Shown: positions 39,389 to 49,076 of the stretch, in pieces
Numbering within the stretch: position 1 is the first letter of the stretch
How the letters are laid out: each line of letters opens with the position of its first letter
Source: Isochrysis galbana
Lineage: Eukaryota > Haptophyta > Isochrysidales > Isochrysidaceae
Assembly: GCA_018136815.1 (NCBI GenBank)
Contig: CM030931.1
Span: 4,284,148-4,348,147, forward strand
DNA length: 64,000 bases
Reading direction: 5' to 3'
Translations under genes and position numbers: made by a program
Notes under the pieces: generated by a model
Told to the model about the DNA's origin: nothing
Databases searched by the model: none
What the model saw: only the letters and a program-made list of their open reading frames with translations

Positions 39389-39927
39389 CCCGAGCTAAAC
39401 GCGCGCGCTTTTTGCGCGCGCTTTCCACCCCGCGTCAAAAAACAAGCGACCACCCCACCCCCAAAAAAATGAAGCACCCTCAGAACAGTTCCCGTGTCCC
39501 GCGGGTTTCCCGTTGAATATCTCTTCGAACAGTCAAGTCAAACGACCTCTCTTTACCGAGTCCTTGTGGTGGTCTGACGTCTGAGCGTCTCTTGAAACCA
39601 AGAAAACGAAAACAAAATGTCACGAGGCGCGCGAGGAGGGAGGCGACGCGGCGCGTGCCCCCCCCCCCCCCCTCTCCCCCGCCCCCCGCCCCCCCCCGCC
39701 CCCCGCCCCCCTCTTACGCCTCCCCTCTCCCATGCCCCTCCAATAGAAGTTAAGGGAGCTACGAGAGTGGCGCGTGGTAGGCGAAGCCCCCCTCGACCCC
39801 CCACCCCCTCTCCTGGTGCCCCTGGAGCTTTGGCCCCCACTGCGACGCAGCGGCCTGCTCTCGTGCCGAGCCTGTGTATAAGTCTTTGGATTGCTCCCTC
39901 TCAGGTTCGTGAGGATAAGAGCGAGCC
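39389..39927 (+). promoter_or_regulatory. 5' flank of eS12
   Basis: Contains a C-rich tract at 39659-39720. TTGCTCCCTCTCAG at 39890-39903, just before the coding exon, could be the acceptor of a 5'-UTR intron. No other element is recognised. Confidence 0.35.
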
Positions 39928-40359
39928 ATGGCGGACGAGGAACCCGAGGTCGGCACTGAGGAGACGCCCGAGGTTGCGGTCGCCGAAGCACCAGCTGTGA
40001 TGGATGTGGAGACCGCGCTCAAGGTCGTGCTCAAGAACGCGCTCGTGCACGATGGTCTCTCGCGTGGCCTCCACGAGTGTGCCAAGACCCTTGACAAGGG
40101 ACAGGCTCTGCTCTGTGTCCTCTCGGCCGGCTGCAATGAACCTGAGTACACTAAGCTTGTTGAGGCTCTGTGCGCCGAGCATGGCGTCAACCTGATGAAG
40201 GTGTCGGACTCGAAGCAGCTCGGTGAATGGGTTGGCCTTGCCAAGCTGACTAAGGAGGGCGAGGCGCGCAAGGTCGTCGGCTGCTCGTGTGTTGTTGTGA
40301 AAGAATGGGGTGAGGAGTCCGAGGCGCTCTCTATTCTCCAGGACTCATTCAAGAAGTAA
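39928..40359 (+). CDS. RPS12: 40S ribosomal protein eS12
   Basis: 143 aa, one exon, ATG at 39928 in a good context (GAGCCATGG). Acidic N-terminal extension ([20 protein letters not shown]), then the L7Ae-fold core: [80 protein letters not shown] and [19 protein letters not shown]. All are characteristic of eS12 and not of other L7Ae-family proteins. Component of the small-subunit beak. Length is normal. Confidence 0.97.
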   Translation: MADEEPEVGTEETPEVAVAEAPAVMDVETALKVVLKNALVHDGLSRGLHECAKTLDKGQALLCVLSAGCNEPEYTKLVEALCAEHGVNLMKVSDSKQLGEWVGLAKLTKEGEARKVVGCSCVVVKEWGEESEALSILQDSFKK

Positions 40360-40365
40360 GTCGTC

Positions 40366-40611
40366 TTACTTCCATGTGCCATGTCTCTTCTTTCGTGAAC
40401 CTGACATGGCGCTCTTCGTATGCGTAAAGTTCATCCTTCCATTCAGCACTTGGTGATGTCTCGGGAGTCGCATCGAAGAGCGCATGCGCGTCTGTGCCAA
40501 GTGATACCGAAGGAAAGAGTTTGCCACGTCACGAGCTACAAATGCCTTCACATTTTGACGAGTGAGCTGGTTGTTTGACGCTGCACTCCCTTGAGCTACT
40601 GGTGCCGCCAT
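40366..40611 (-). CDS. Small minus-strand ORF convergent with eS12, unknown
   Basis: 81 codons from ATG 40611 (MAAPVAQGSAASNNQLTRQN) with a favourable context (GGACATGGC). Continues VKAFVARDVANSFLRYHLAQ and ends basic (SGSRKKRHGTWK). It stops only 6 bp from the eS12 stop codon, so it would overlap the eS12 3' UTR. A possible donor GTATCA inside (FL|GTATCA) would shorten it to a first exon. No family recognised. Confidence 0.35.
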   Translation of the reverse strand: MAAPVAQGSAASNNQLTRQNVKAFVARDVANSFLRYHLAQTRMRSSMRLPRHHQVLNGRMNFTHTKSAMSGSRKKRHGTWK

Positions 40612-41824
40612 GTCCGCACAAAGATCTGTCGCTGAATTTGCGCGGCGGGCGAGCGACACTCCTTAAGATTTATCTCTCCTCGTCCTTGGGTGTAGTCCTT
40701 GCAGTATCTTCATGCTGCGCTGTTCTAATGTGACATCACATTATACATCGTTGCGCGTAGTCTTCGCAGTAGCTTCATGGGGCGCTGCACTAATGAGGCA
40801 TCAAATCATATCGCACGGGTGAGAGAAGTGCAAAACAGAGCACTTTTCAGCCTACAATAGGGCGGTCAAACACGCCTTTTAACTTCTAAGGGTAAATATT
40901 CACCAAGTCAAAGTCAAGATTGAGGTTTTATCACGCGATTTTTGGGGTATTACACTGGAAATGGGTATATTAGGCAGAATCTTATAAGAAATATGCACAT
41001 TTTCGACGCCATTCAACACACAGACCCAAAAACGTTTTCGCGCTCGTGCGAAATTGACGTCGACCACAAAAGTGCACCACAGGTCGCGCTGTGCGACGCG
41101 CGCCTGCGTTCCCCGGGCACAGTTACCCCCGGACAGGCAGTACAGAGCCCTGCGCGATCGCACGGCGTCGCCTGCGCCCTCCATCTCGCCCCTGCTGGCA
41201 TCTGCTGCCAGCCGGCAAGGGGGGAAGGGTGCGCTTGCGCTTGCCGCGGCAGGGAGTCCTGTCTTGAGCGAGCGCTAGTCCCGTCCCTTTGCCGCGCCGC
41301 GACCAATGAAAATTTGTTAAAAGTTAAATTAGAAATACTCTGGATCCGACACACGCCCCACGGTTCTATGTTCTATCCCCCGGTACGGCGGCAACTGTCA
41401 CTGGGTACTGGGTTTTCCCTCATTGTCATTGTGTAGGTTGTGGGGAGTCATAATGGGAGCCGGGGATCTGCGTGGGGGGAGATTCGAATAAACACATGTT
41501 CGGGTCTGAGGCATCAGCACTAACCAAGGTGTACGGGCAAGTGCGCTGCGGTTTGTCGTGATGGTAGTCGGGCTCGTGGCGAGTATGGGTACTAACACTT
41601 AAATGTTTTATTCTTAGTGAGTAGTGAGATCATTTTTCATAATAAAACGAGACTCGTGATTACGTATGAGAAAACTGTGGGCATTCGATGGTTCACGTCG
41701 AGCCCGTCCCATGATCGACGGAACGCGACCTCTGCGGGACCTATGTGGGACGATGTCTTTTAGACTGAATTTGTTTCACAGGACGCCGTACTTTGCTACT
41801 ACATTCTCAGGCCCAGGGTTGGAG
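40612..41824. other. Intergenic, nothing recognised
   Basis: No supported gene. AGGGCGGTCAAACA at 40859 also occurs in repeat R1 copy 2, a minor match. Confidence 0.4.
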
Positions 41825-42709
41825 TTACCCGAACAGCTTTAGCCGTGCGCAGATAGAGGTGCCAACGAAGACGGTAAAGATTGAAGAACAGAAATTGACC
41901 TGATCGTTGGAGAGAAGGTTCATGCCTGAAGTGTGTTTAACCATTGCTCCACCAGGTTTTGACACTGCTAACTTGCTCTTGTTATCAAATCCGGAAAATT
42001 GCACGGTGGCACCAAGGAGAGAGTCAATGAAAGAACCCACCAAGCCTGCGATGAATCCAAGTGGCACAAGCGGCCACTGGGGCGGGATGCTTGCGTCGGG
42101 TACCAGGAGCATAAGGCCGAGCACCCAATATGTAACGCCAATAAGTCCACCCCCTAGCGCACTCGCCAGGGTGCCCATTGCGCTCACACCGCCATTGGTG
42201 CCGGGAGGCACTTTTCGCAATGTTGTAATGAGGCGCGGGACTGTCTTGGAGAGTATTCCCACTTCTGATGCCCACGTGTCAGCATTGACACAGGCATAGT
42301 GGCAGAGGTAGCCAGTCTGGAGCCAAGTGCCCACAGGATGTAGAGCAGAATCGAGCGGCAGCTCCGAGGGCATGGACCAGAAGTGCCATGCATAGGCAGC
42401 AGCCAAGAGCGTGCCGACGCCACCGTTCGCACAGACCTGTACGGCGTTGCGATGACCTCCGTCATGCTCGCCCGTTGTTGCGTCAAGCTTTCGTTTGCGA
42501 GTCGCACCAAGACGAGTGAGGCGGGTTGAAGTGAGGTAAAAAATGATCAGAGTGAGTCCAAGGCGGACGGAGGCGCCGAAGGAGATGAGGCCGACAAAAA
42601 ACGCGGCGATGGCCCCACCACGAGTCAACGACCGTCGTCGGAAGCCGCGAACAGCCAGCAAGGTGGAGAGCAGCACTGCGATGCAGCATCTGATGATGAC
42701 GGCGCTCAT
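41825..42709 (-). CDS. TMEM19-like: TMEM19/DUF92 family integral membrane protein
   Basis: 294 aa, one exon, ATG at 42709. Several hydrophobic segments (VIIRCCIAVLLSTLLAVRG, GAIAAFFVGLISFGASVRLG, VTYWVLGLMLLV). Family blocks: CANGGVGTLLAAAYAW, NADTWASEVGILSKTVPRLI, KVPPGTNGGVSAMGTLAS and GFIAGLVGSFIDSLLGATVQ, with SNDQVNFCSS near the end. The family includes human TMEM19 and plant/cyanobacterial VTE6, a phytyl-phosphate kinase in tocopherol salvage. Which role applies cannot be told from the sequence; no transit peptide is obvious. Confidence 0.93.
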   Translation of the reverse strand: MSAVIIRCCIAVLLSTLLAVRGFRRRSLTRGGAIAAFFVGLISFGASVRLGLTLIIFYLTSTRLTRLGATRKRKLDATTGEHDGGHRNAVQVCANGGVGTLLAAAYAWHFWSMPSELPLDSALHPVGTWLQTGYLCHYACVNADTWASEVGILSKTVPRLITTLRKVPPGTNGGVSAMGTLASALGGGLIGVTYWVLGLMLLVPDASIPPQWPLVPLGFIAGLVGSFIDSLLGATVQFSGFDNKSKLAVSKPGGAMVKHTSGMNLLSNDQVNFCSSIFTVFVGTSICARLKLFG

Positions 42710-42814
42710 CTCTCGCCGCGGTCCCGCAAGACGAGGGACGGACTTCCACCCAGGATTTTCTTGTAAAACTGATGGTTTGATCTATTAAGTGGAGACCACA
42801 GCCATCATCTAGCC

Positions 42815-42856
42815 ACAGCGCCACAGCGCCACAGCGCCACAGCGCCACAGCCCCAA
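42815..42856 (+). repeat. CGCCACAG octamer tandem repeat
   Basis: About five units of CGCCACAG. Confidence 0.85.
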
Positions 42857-42864
42857 GTGGGAAA

Positions 42865-42905
42865 TACGTTTTCACCGTGTGTCTACTGAGGCCAAAAACA
42901 GCCAC
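42865..42905 (+). repeat. GTGTTT-type repeat, partial copy 3
   Basis: TTTTCACCGTGTGTCTAC then GAGGCCAAAAACAGCC, the core of the repeat seen at 2771-2952. Confidence 0.45.
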
Positions 42906-43155
42906 CGGCACGCCCTAAATAGAGGGCTATGGGAGCAGTGGGGCGAGACCATGCCCATGCCGAGCGCGCGCTCCGCCCCCCCTTCCCCCCGCGGCCCGCG
43001 GCCCGCGGCCCCGGGCCCCTTTCTCCCGCCTCCACCCCCGGTATGTAGCCTTGTGGACCCCTTTGCCACCTTAAGTTGGCGAAATTTCGCGCGAAATAGG
43101 GCGCGGCATAAGGGCCCCTGTCCCCTGTTGTGGATAGGGATAGCGGACCCATAGC

Positions 43156-43765
43156 TTGGACAATTTCATGAAGAATATTTTCAGCGACAAGGTGACGATT
43201 CGCGTGAAGAGCCTCAAGGACCGGGAATTGCCTTGGAACGAGCCCTTCTTGGGCAAAGCAGCGCGAACGGTATTACGTTCATCACTTCGCATCAGAAGCC
43301 GCTTAGTCGATACTGAGAGCTCTGTGATCTGTGAGTGAGCTAGTTCCACGTGACCAAAGGCCAGAATGGGGCATGGAATTGCTCAAATCGTGCGAGACAC
43401 GATTTGCTTCGACTCTTCTCATGATGATGCGATTCGCCAACGTCCATGGTATTCTCGAGCAACTTGTGATCGATCAACACTATACCGCATGGGTGGATGC
43501 GCTGCCGCGTGAAAAGCGCGCTAAGGCTGCCAAGTGCAAGCGCATAATTAGGTCTGAGGAAGTGGCCGACGCGATTACCACGGGCGTTGCAATTCTCGAG
43601 CCGGTTTATCGTCTCCTCAGGCTTACAGACGGCAAGCTCGGCGCAAACCTTGGTAAAGTGCATGGTTATTTGCTTCAAATTGATCTGAATCTGAAGAACA
43701 GCTCTATCCCTGGCTTAATTAAGCCCATCGCTTCGGCACAAAATACACGAGCTTTTCATGGCTAG
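43156..43765 (+). pseudogene. hAT transposase fragment
   Basis: First frame: MDNFMKNIFSDKVTIRVKSL, KDRELPWNEPFLGKAART, ending at a stop near 43338. The second frame, shifted by one, continues DQRPEWGMELLKSCETRFAS, TLLMMMRFANVHGILEQLV, then AILEPVYRLLRLTDGKLGAN and LGKVHGYLLQID. The TRFAS...RF...L block and its successor are the DUF659-like centre of hAT transposases and match the segment in the 11.6-13.6 kb hAT. It degenerates after 43690. At least one frameshift; no TIRs found around it. Confidence 0.75.
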
Positions 43766-43946
43766 TGAGGTTTGGCGCTTGACGTCTCCTGGCTTCTGAC
43801 TACGTTCCGAGTTCTAGTTCTTGGCCGCGCATGAAATTGTAGGAGGTCTCAACTCTTGTTTGATTCTTTGAGTTCTTCAATTCATTCGGTTCATTCTTTC
43901 GTTCTTTGTCCGAGTTTTGGAGTGTGATTGTGTACCCGTAAGTTTC
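43766..43946. other. Short intergenic stretch
   Basis: T-rich 3' flank shared by the hAT fragment and the following minus-strand ORF. Nothing recognised. Confidence 0.4.
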
Positions 43947-45233
43947 TCAGGAGGGATGTGCGCCCCAAGTGAGACTTGTCTTTAAACCGCGTTGGTTTAA
44001 CCCGCTGAGTGCGCACACTCTTCGGGGTGAGAAGGCAAGAGGGTCACATTCACTTGTGATTGTTGTGTTCTCTCGTTTGTTTGTTCGTATCACCGATAAG
44101 CCTGCCAAGCAGTCGCCATTGCTGCAGCTGGACGGGCACAGATAGGTCAGGGCAGCTTCGATCGACGACGACGCCGTGTTATCCTTGAGTTGTGTGGAAG
44201 AGCCCTGCCCAGGAAAGGCAAACTCCGCAGACCACAGACTAGACGAGTTTGACTGCCACCTGCGCAGTGCACGCCACGACTCCTTCGTGACGATTCGGCG
44301 CGAACTGTGCAGATGCACTTTCCGACTATCCGGACAAGGGGTGAGACGAGAAACGTCTTGAAGAACGGGGGGAACGGTTGACCTCGCAGCCCAGACTTCA
44401 TCCCCTTCTCCCATGCCCACTTCCTGCTCTGATTCGCAGGGTGAGCACTCTGCAAAGCAGTCTTGTGAAGGTGCAGCAGACACGTCAGCGGACGGCGGCG
44501 GGCTTTGGAGAGCAACAAGCTGGCACGAGACAAGAGCAGACCGGGCTGCAAGCCAAGTTACCGAAGCATCTATGGCCTTCCTTTTGCGCCGACGCTCGCT
44601 GCTCATAAGGTTTGAGATTATCGGAGCACGTGCACTCGTCCCGCTGCCACTGCAGCTCGACGCAGGCGTTGGCACACCTGCAGCAGCACATGCATCCATG
44701 CCACCGCTCGTGCAGGCGTCTCGATCGGCGTCCGCTATGCGCATTCCGCCCTCCCCGTTCATCGACGGCGTTTCTGCGCCACTGCTGAAGTCGGGCGTGC
44801 AAAGGGCCACCTCTGCTGCCCCGGCAGCATCCGGGCCGTTCGTCGTTGCAGCACTCTCGCAAGCTGCACCACTCCCGCAACACTGGGAATGCGTGACGCT
44901 AAGCCTTCGCCTTCTGAAGGAGCCCAGCCGGAGAGCGCCTGACTCACCACTGGTTGCCAAATCTGCGACACCACTGACTTCGGGCGCTCGACTGGCGACC
45001 TCTACGGCCTCAGCAGCATCCTCGCAGTTTGTCGCTGCAGCACTCCAGCAACCCCGGGAGTGCGCAACGCTACCCCTTCGCCGTCTGAAGGAACCTAGGC
45101 CCGAGACATGACCATTAATGCAAGCCGGGGCGCTCAGATGACCCGCCCGCCCGCCCCCGGGCTCTGCCGGGGTCTCTGCAGGGCCTGCTGGGACATCTTC
45201 ACCTGCGTCTTCACCTGCGTCGGCGTGCGGCAT
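43947..45233 (-). CDS. Hypothetical protein, 428 aa, with internal repeats
   Basis: Uninterrupted frame from ATG 45233. The N-terminal half is Ala/Glu/Gly-rich and low complexity, with two copies of GSFRRRRxSVxHS (residues about 48-59 and 104-115, period 56), each followed by an acidic Ala/Val-rich stretch. RRRGS and RRRLS resemble basophilic-kinase sites. A basic RRRKRKAIDASVTW near the middle could act in nuclear targeting. The C-terminal half (SRRIVTKESWRALRRWQSNS, SSSIEAALTYLCPSSCSNG) has more ordinary composition. No known domain recognised. Length of the open frame is the main reason to accept it, and GC-rich composition weakens that argument. Confidence 0.5.
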   Translation of the reverse strand: MPHADAGEDAGEDVPAGPAETPAEPGGGRAGHLSAPACINGHVSGLGSFRRRRGSVAHSRGCWSAAATNCEDAAEAVEVASRAPEVSGVADLATSGESGALRLGSFRRRRLSVTHSQCCGSGAACESAATTNGPDAAGAAEVALCTPDFSSGAETPSMNGEGGMRIADADRDACTSGGMDACAAAGVPTPASSCSGSGTSARAPIISNLMSSERRRKRKAIDASVTWLAARSALVSCQLVALQSPPPSADVSAAPSQDCFAECSPCESEQEVGMGEGDEVWAARSTVPPVLQDVSRLTPCPDSRKVHLHSSRRIVTKESWRALRRWQSNSSSLWSAEFAFPGQGSSTQLKDNTASSSIEAALTYLCPSSCSNGDCLAGLSVIRTNKRENTTITSECDPLAFSPRRVCALSGLNQRGLKTSLTWGAHPS

Positions 45234-45507
45234 CGGCCAGCGGCTCAGTGCAGCCGCCGATATTCCCAGTTGTAATTATTTTTTATTGTGGGGCTTCATA
45301 ACTTGAAAACAAATGGCACCTCGGCGTGCAAAGTGTCCATGTCCTGCCTACCATTGCCGTGGATATCTCCAGAGCCTCTAATTTAGCGTTTTAGGCTACC
45401 TAAAAAAAAAGTTGTTGGATGAGGAGCTATCCTCTATGTACAAGTTTTGGTAGAGGCATGAGCTTCGTAGAACGGCCCGCCTCGTGAAGCGGCCCGCAAC
45501 GTTCCCC

Positions 45508-45551
45508 ATGGCTCCCACGGCCAAGCCCAAGCCTCCCTCGCGCCCAGAGAT
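45508..45551 (+). other. Candidate first exon of the coiled-coil gene that follows
   Basis: ATG at 45508 encodes MAPTAKPKPPSRPE, a plausible start. I could not find a splice junction that joins it in frame to 45585, so it is only a candidate. Confidence 0.25.
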
Positions 45552-45584
45552 GCCTAAACAAAGGGCACTAACAACACTGTGCAG

Positions 45585-46958
45585 GCGCGCGACAAGGCCG
45601 ACGATCTTCGAGAGCGAGAGCGAGCTCGCCGCGCATCACTTGAGGCATGCCATCTAGTGTGTTCTTGTCAACATGTTCCGTGCCCTGGGAATGTGTTCCT
45701 TTGTTCCTTTGTTGTGATACTTGTGGCAATCTCAAGAAGGGAGTTTGCAAGAAGCAAGAAGAGAGGATGTGTGCTGCTTCGGAGGCTTGCAGCTCGTGTG
45801 GATGTTGGGTGTCAAAGCGCGTTGAGTGACTCAGAGCCCGTTCTCGATGTCGGGGCTGATGCACGAGGCTCGCAATGTCGCGCACACATATGCAAAAAAA
45901 TACATTGCGAGTCACAACGAGCTTCAACTGAAAAAATAAGCACATGTCGGCCAAGCTCTCTACATGAGGAGGCTTTCGTGCAGTTTGAGCACCTTCTAGA
46001 AACCAAAGGGTAAGATTTTATGGTGCCTAATAGAAATGGGGCCGATCCAAGAAGCGCATGCCTCTAGAACAATACGACAATTTGAAGGACCAACGGACCG
46101 ACCGGGTCGTCGCGGTGTGTGTGAGGGTACCGCCTCTCCGCCTGCCGTCTTCACGAAATGACACGCACCTATCGACTCATGTTGTCGTCTCACCTCACCT
46201 TCATCCCAACGGCTATGCAGGCCCGTCATTGATCAACCAACCCTATCATTTCCCCGATGTCTACGGTGAGAGCTGCCAGGAGCACGCATCCAAAATGCGA
46301 GGTGGTTGCTGCTTTGTGGGTGCAGGATTGCGGCTGACAGCAGCAATGCCTGTGATCAACATATAGGGCGACAACCTTCTTAGTGTACTTACGACTTTGG
46401 AATCTCGTGCCGTGGTACTCGAGGCCGAGATTCGCCAAATCGATGAAGATATTGCTATCAACGCATGTTTCTCACGCAAGTATGGCGACGACACTTTGGC
46501 TGAGGGTTCTGCCATGTTGGCACACATACGGGTGCGTATCGAGAGATTCTAGATCGCCGTGTCGTGTCTGGGATACTTTGTCTATTATGCCGTGAATGGG
46601 GACCGTGAATCATGAGCTATCTTCCCGTTCCGCCTGTCCTTGAAGAGGGAGAAAGGGCTTCGCCTCGCTGAGATACAAGCCCAATTGCAAGACACCAGCC
46701 AGAGCGTGCGGAAAGGCAAACAACTCTTGGGAACACTGTCCGAGGATTTTCCTCATCCGGTACGATGCTGCCTTCACATTTTTTTGCCCCTTGTCCATTG
46801 CTACTCCTTCTAGTCACTGTTGTCAATGCCTATTTTGCTCGCAGCCACGTCAATCATCTTCCCTCGGTGAAGCTCAACGAATGAACACGGCAACCAGCAG
46901 CCCACAGCGTGTTCTCACCAACTCATCGATTTTGGGTGGGAGAAGTCCTGCGCGATGA
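45585..46958 (+). CDS. Multi-exon small coiled-coil protein, unknown function
   Basis: I join 45585-45644, 45969-46009, 46384-46531, 46646-46759 and 46845-46958. Junctions: GC donor after SLE (GAG|GCATGC), GTAAGA...TTCTTAG, GTGCGT...CTTGAAG and GTACGA...CTCGCAG; phases are consistent throughout. The product (158 aa plus an unresolved N-terminus) reads ARDKADDLRERERARRASLE, EAFVQFEHLLETKG, VLTTLESRAVVLEAEIRQID, EDIAINACFSRKYGDDTLAE, REKGLRLAEIQAQLQDTSQS, and ends QRVLTNSSILGGRSPAR-stop. Helical, Glu/Arg/Leu-rich with a Ser-rich tail. No family recognised. Coherence across four introns is the main evidence. The 45645-45968 segment is open in frame, so its removal is inferred from its T-rich, non-coding look. 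Confidence 0.5.
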
Positions 46959-47419
46959 TCGCCTACGTACAGTCCTCGACATGTTGGCGAAATCTCCGTG
47001 TTAGAAATGGAATTTGAAATGAGTGGGACCCTATCCTTACTAGCCATTTGTGCATAGGTGCATTTTCGGTACCCGTCACCCAAACCCCTATGCGCAAGTC
47101 TCGTCGCCTCAAATATTGACTCCCCGTCCTGTGACCTTTATTCTCTGCGCTGCAACTGCAGCGGACTCGCGTTCGGTTATCAACAACAACAAGATGAAAC
47201 AAGTGACATGGTGGCTTTGCTATTTGATGCATGTGCAGATGGCATTTGCATTTGCGCTGCACATGCGAACATCGACATTGCACATTGCTATGTGCGTAGT
47301 GCGTAGCAAGAGTTCTATCCAAGGCTGTACACTGTACATTACAGTTCAGAGTTTTCGTAACATTATCAGAAACATTAGCTTAGCGGACACCTTCAAGAAG
47401 GTTTGTTTTCGTAACATTA
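46959..47419. other. Intergenic with a short direct repeat
   Basis: TTTTCGTAACATTATCAGA occurs at about 47352 and again at 47406, next to the LINE insertion point. No gene supported. Confidence 0.4.
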
Positions 47420-47588
47420 TCAGAGTTACACCTCACGCGGGCAGCAGAATAATAAAGGAACCCTTCTTGGACTCATGGGCGACGATACTACAACACGCCT
47501 CGAGCTTCCTCGAAAAGGCAAAGCTGAACCCGGCACCCGAAGCTAACCTGATAAGGCCAAGCGAGATAACAATACGTGCGACACTGAG

Positions 47589-48712
47589 GCTAAAAAAAAA
47601 CTTCTTAATATTCTCGCCGCGCGCGCGACTCTGCACTCTGACACATGCAGCCTCGCCCGCCGCTCTCATCCCCCCTCCACCTGCCTTGCGGCCCGTCCCT
47701 CGTGCGCTACCTAGGGGCTGGGTGTATGGGGTTTCCTGCAGCAGACGGTGTGCACCGATCCCCGATAGGTTTTTTCCACTCCTTCCTCCTGTACCATCGG
47801 GCTATCGGTTTCTATATTGTTTTCTTTTTTTTTTGTTAGACCTGTGAGATGGGCGGCGTGTTTCCGTGCGGCGATCCTCCTCTTGTGCGCGGCGATCCTC
47901 CTCTTGTGGTGGTTGCCCCTGTTCTGCGCGAGACTCGAAGGAATGCGCCTTGGAGGCCTGAGATGTAGTTGCCGGCGTCTCTTCGGTGAGGGAGTTCGCG
48001 GCGGGGACAGGAGCTGCGGCAGGAGCTGGTGCGGCGGGAGGAGGAGCTGGTGCGGCGGGAGGAGGCGCTGCTGCAGCAGGAGGAGGCGCTGTCGTGTCCG
48101 GCACTGCAGGCAGTGGGTCGGGCACTGCGTCAGGCACTAGCTCGTCAGGCACTGGCTCGTCAGGCACTGCGTCAGGTACAGGTACTGCGTCAGGCACAAC
48201 GGTTTCGAGCTCATTGAAAAAGGCGCGGTCGAGGGCTTGTCTGGGGGGGTGAGCCCTCTGGCGAGGACCGTAAATCTGCTAAGGGTTTTTTCGATGACCG
48301 GCACATGGTGGAAAGTGTAGTTGTCAAATTCTACTTTGTAAAAGTCACCTATTATGTACCTCCACGCTATGATGTAGAGGGCTTTGAGGCTGTCAGGTGT
48401 CGTTGTGTTCGGGTATACGAAGAGTCTGTCTTTAAGTTTTTGTGCTGTCGATCTGTCTTCTCTAGGCGTGTACCCCGTTACCGCTTCTACGGCCCGGAAG
48501 ATTTGTTGTGTGGAAGGGCATCTGGCGAGGTGTGTCGAGTTTTCGCGATGTTTTCCGCATAATCTGCATTTCGCCGTGGTCGCCGTGGCGAATCGGTTTC
48601 GTGTTCCTAGCCTCCTATGAGTGATGTGTTTAAAGTGAGGGTGTTTATCCGTGTGCTTGAGCATCGGGTGTGTGTATAGTTTTGCCACGTGGATCCACAC
48701 TGGAATCCCCGA
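47589..48712 (-). mobile_element. LINE nested inside the preceding LINE
   Basis: Minus orientation, 5'-truncated at 48712, tail AAGAAGTTTTTTTTTAGC at 47589. Flanked by ACACTGAG (47581-47588 and 48713-48720), a shorter duplication than the other retroposons. Contains the zinc-knuckle frame (48712-48137), a 3' region of about 400 bp and the typical end CAGCCCCTAGGTAGCGCACG, GACGGGCCGCAAGGCAGG. Confidence 0.75.
48137..48712 (-). pseudogene. LINE ORF2 C-terminal zinc-knuckle fragment
   Basis: Open frame with GIPVWIHVAKLYTHPMLKHT, FKHITHRRLGTRNRFA, the knuckle CRLCGKHRENSTHLARC (C-x2-C-x8-H-x3-C) and YIIAWRYIIGDFYKVEFDNY. Clearly paralogous to 37247-38140. The end is a run of LTQYLYLTQCLTSQCLTS from a short tandem repeat (about 48120-48190), which may have eroded the true end. 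Confidence 0.75.
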
Positions 48713-49076
48713 ACACTGAGCCCCTAAGTAGAGCACGAGGGGACGAGCCGCAAGGCGAGTGAGAGGGAGAGATAAGGGGTGCGGGCGCGACCGTCAGTAG
48801 AAGGTAGCAGGGTCGCGCGCGCGGCGAGAATGTTAAGAAGTTTTTTTTTCAGAGTTACACCTTATTCTTCATGGACCTGGCAACGAGCGACGTCAGCGGC
48901 GCACATTCATCCCCTCCGGTATATCTAGAGGCTAGAGGTGGGGGATATTGGCTTGAAAAATGAACGTCGGTACATCGAAGGGTCAGAATATTTTTTTTAC
49001 AAGAAGGGGCGAAGATTTCCCCCCCGCCTCTTCCCCCTCGCCCTCGCAATCCGAAGTGGAAGCGGAGCAATGGCGA

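Larger units (their letters stand above)
47434..48848 (+). mobile_element. 5'-truncated LINE (outer element of a nested pair)
   Basis: Flanked by 14-bp duplications TCAGAGTTACACCT (47420-47433 and 48849-48862). Left part codes AGSRIIKEPFLDSWATILQH, SSFLEKAKLNPAPEANLI and RPSEITIRATL. After the nested insertion the last codons and stop (SP-stop in CCCCTAAG) are at 48719-48728, followed by the LINE 3' UTR (GAGCACGAGGGGACGAGCCG) and the tail GTTAAGAAGTTTTTTTTT. Without the insert this is a LINE C-terminus plus 3' UTR of about 290 bp. Confidence 0.75.

Noticed and set aside
38863..39516. 217-codon plus-strand ORF starting in the LINE duplication
   Set aside because: Its ATG lies in the duplicated target site and the second half is translated minisatellite.
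46058..46366. Possible exon reading MPLEQYDNLKDQRTDR
   Set aside because: I first tried it as an exon of the 45.6-47.0 kb gene, but no acceptor gives the right phase. Skipping it joins the neighbours perfectly through a GT-AG intron.
47820..48250. Gly/Ala-rich ORFs (GAAGGGAGAAGG type)
   Set aside because: Short tandem repeats in the LINE 3' region; not a gene.
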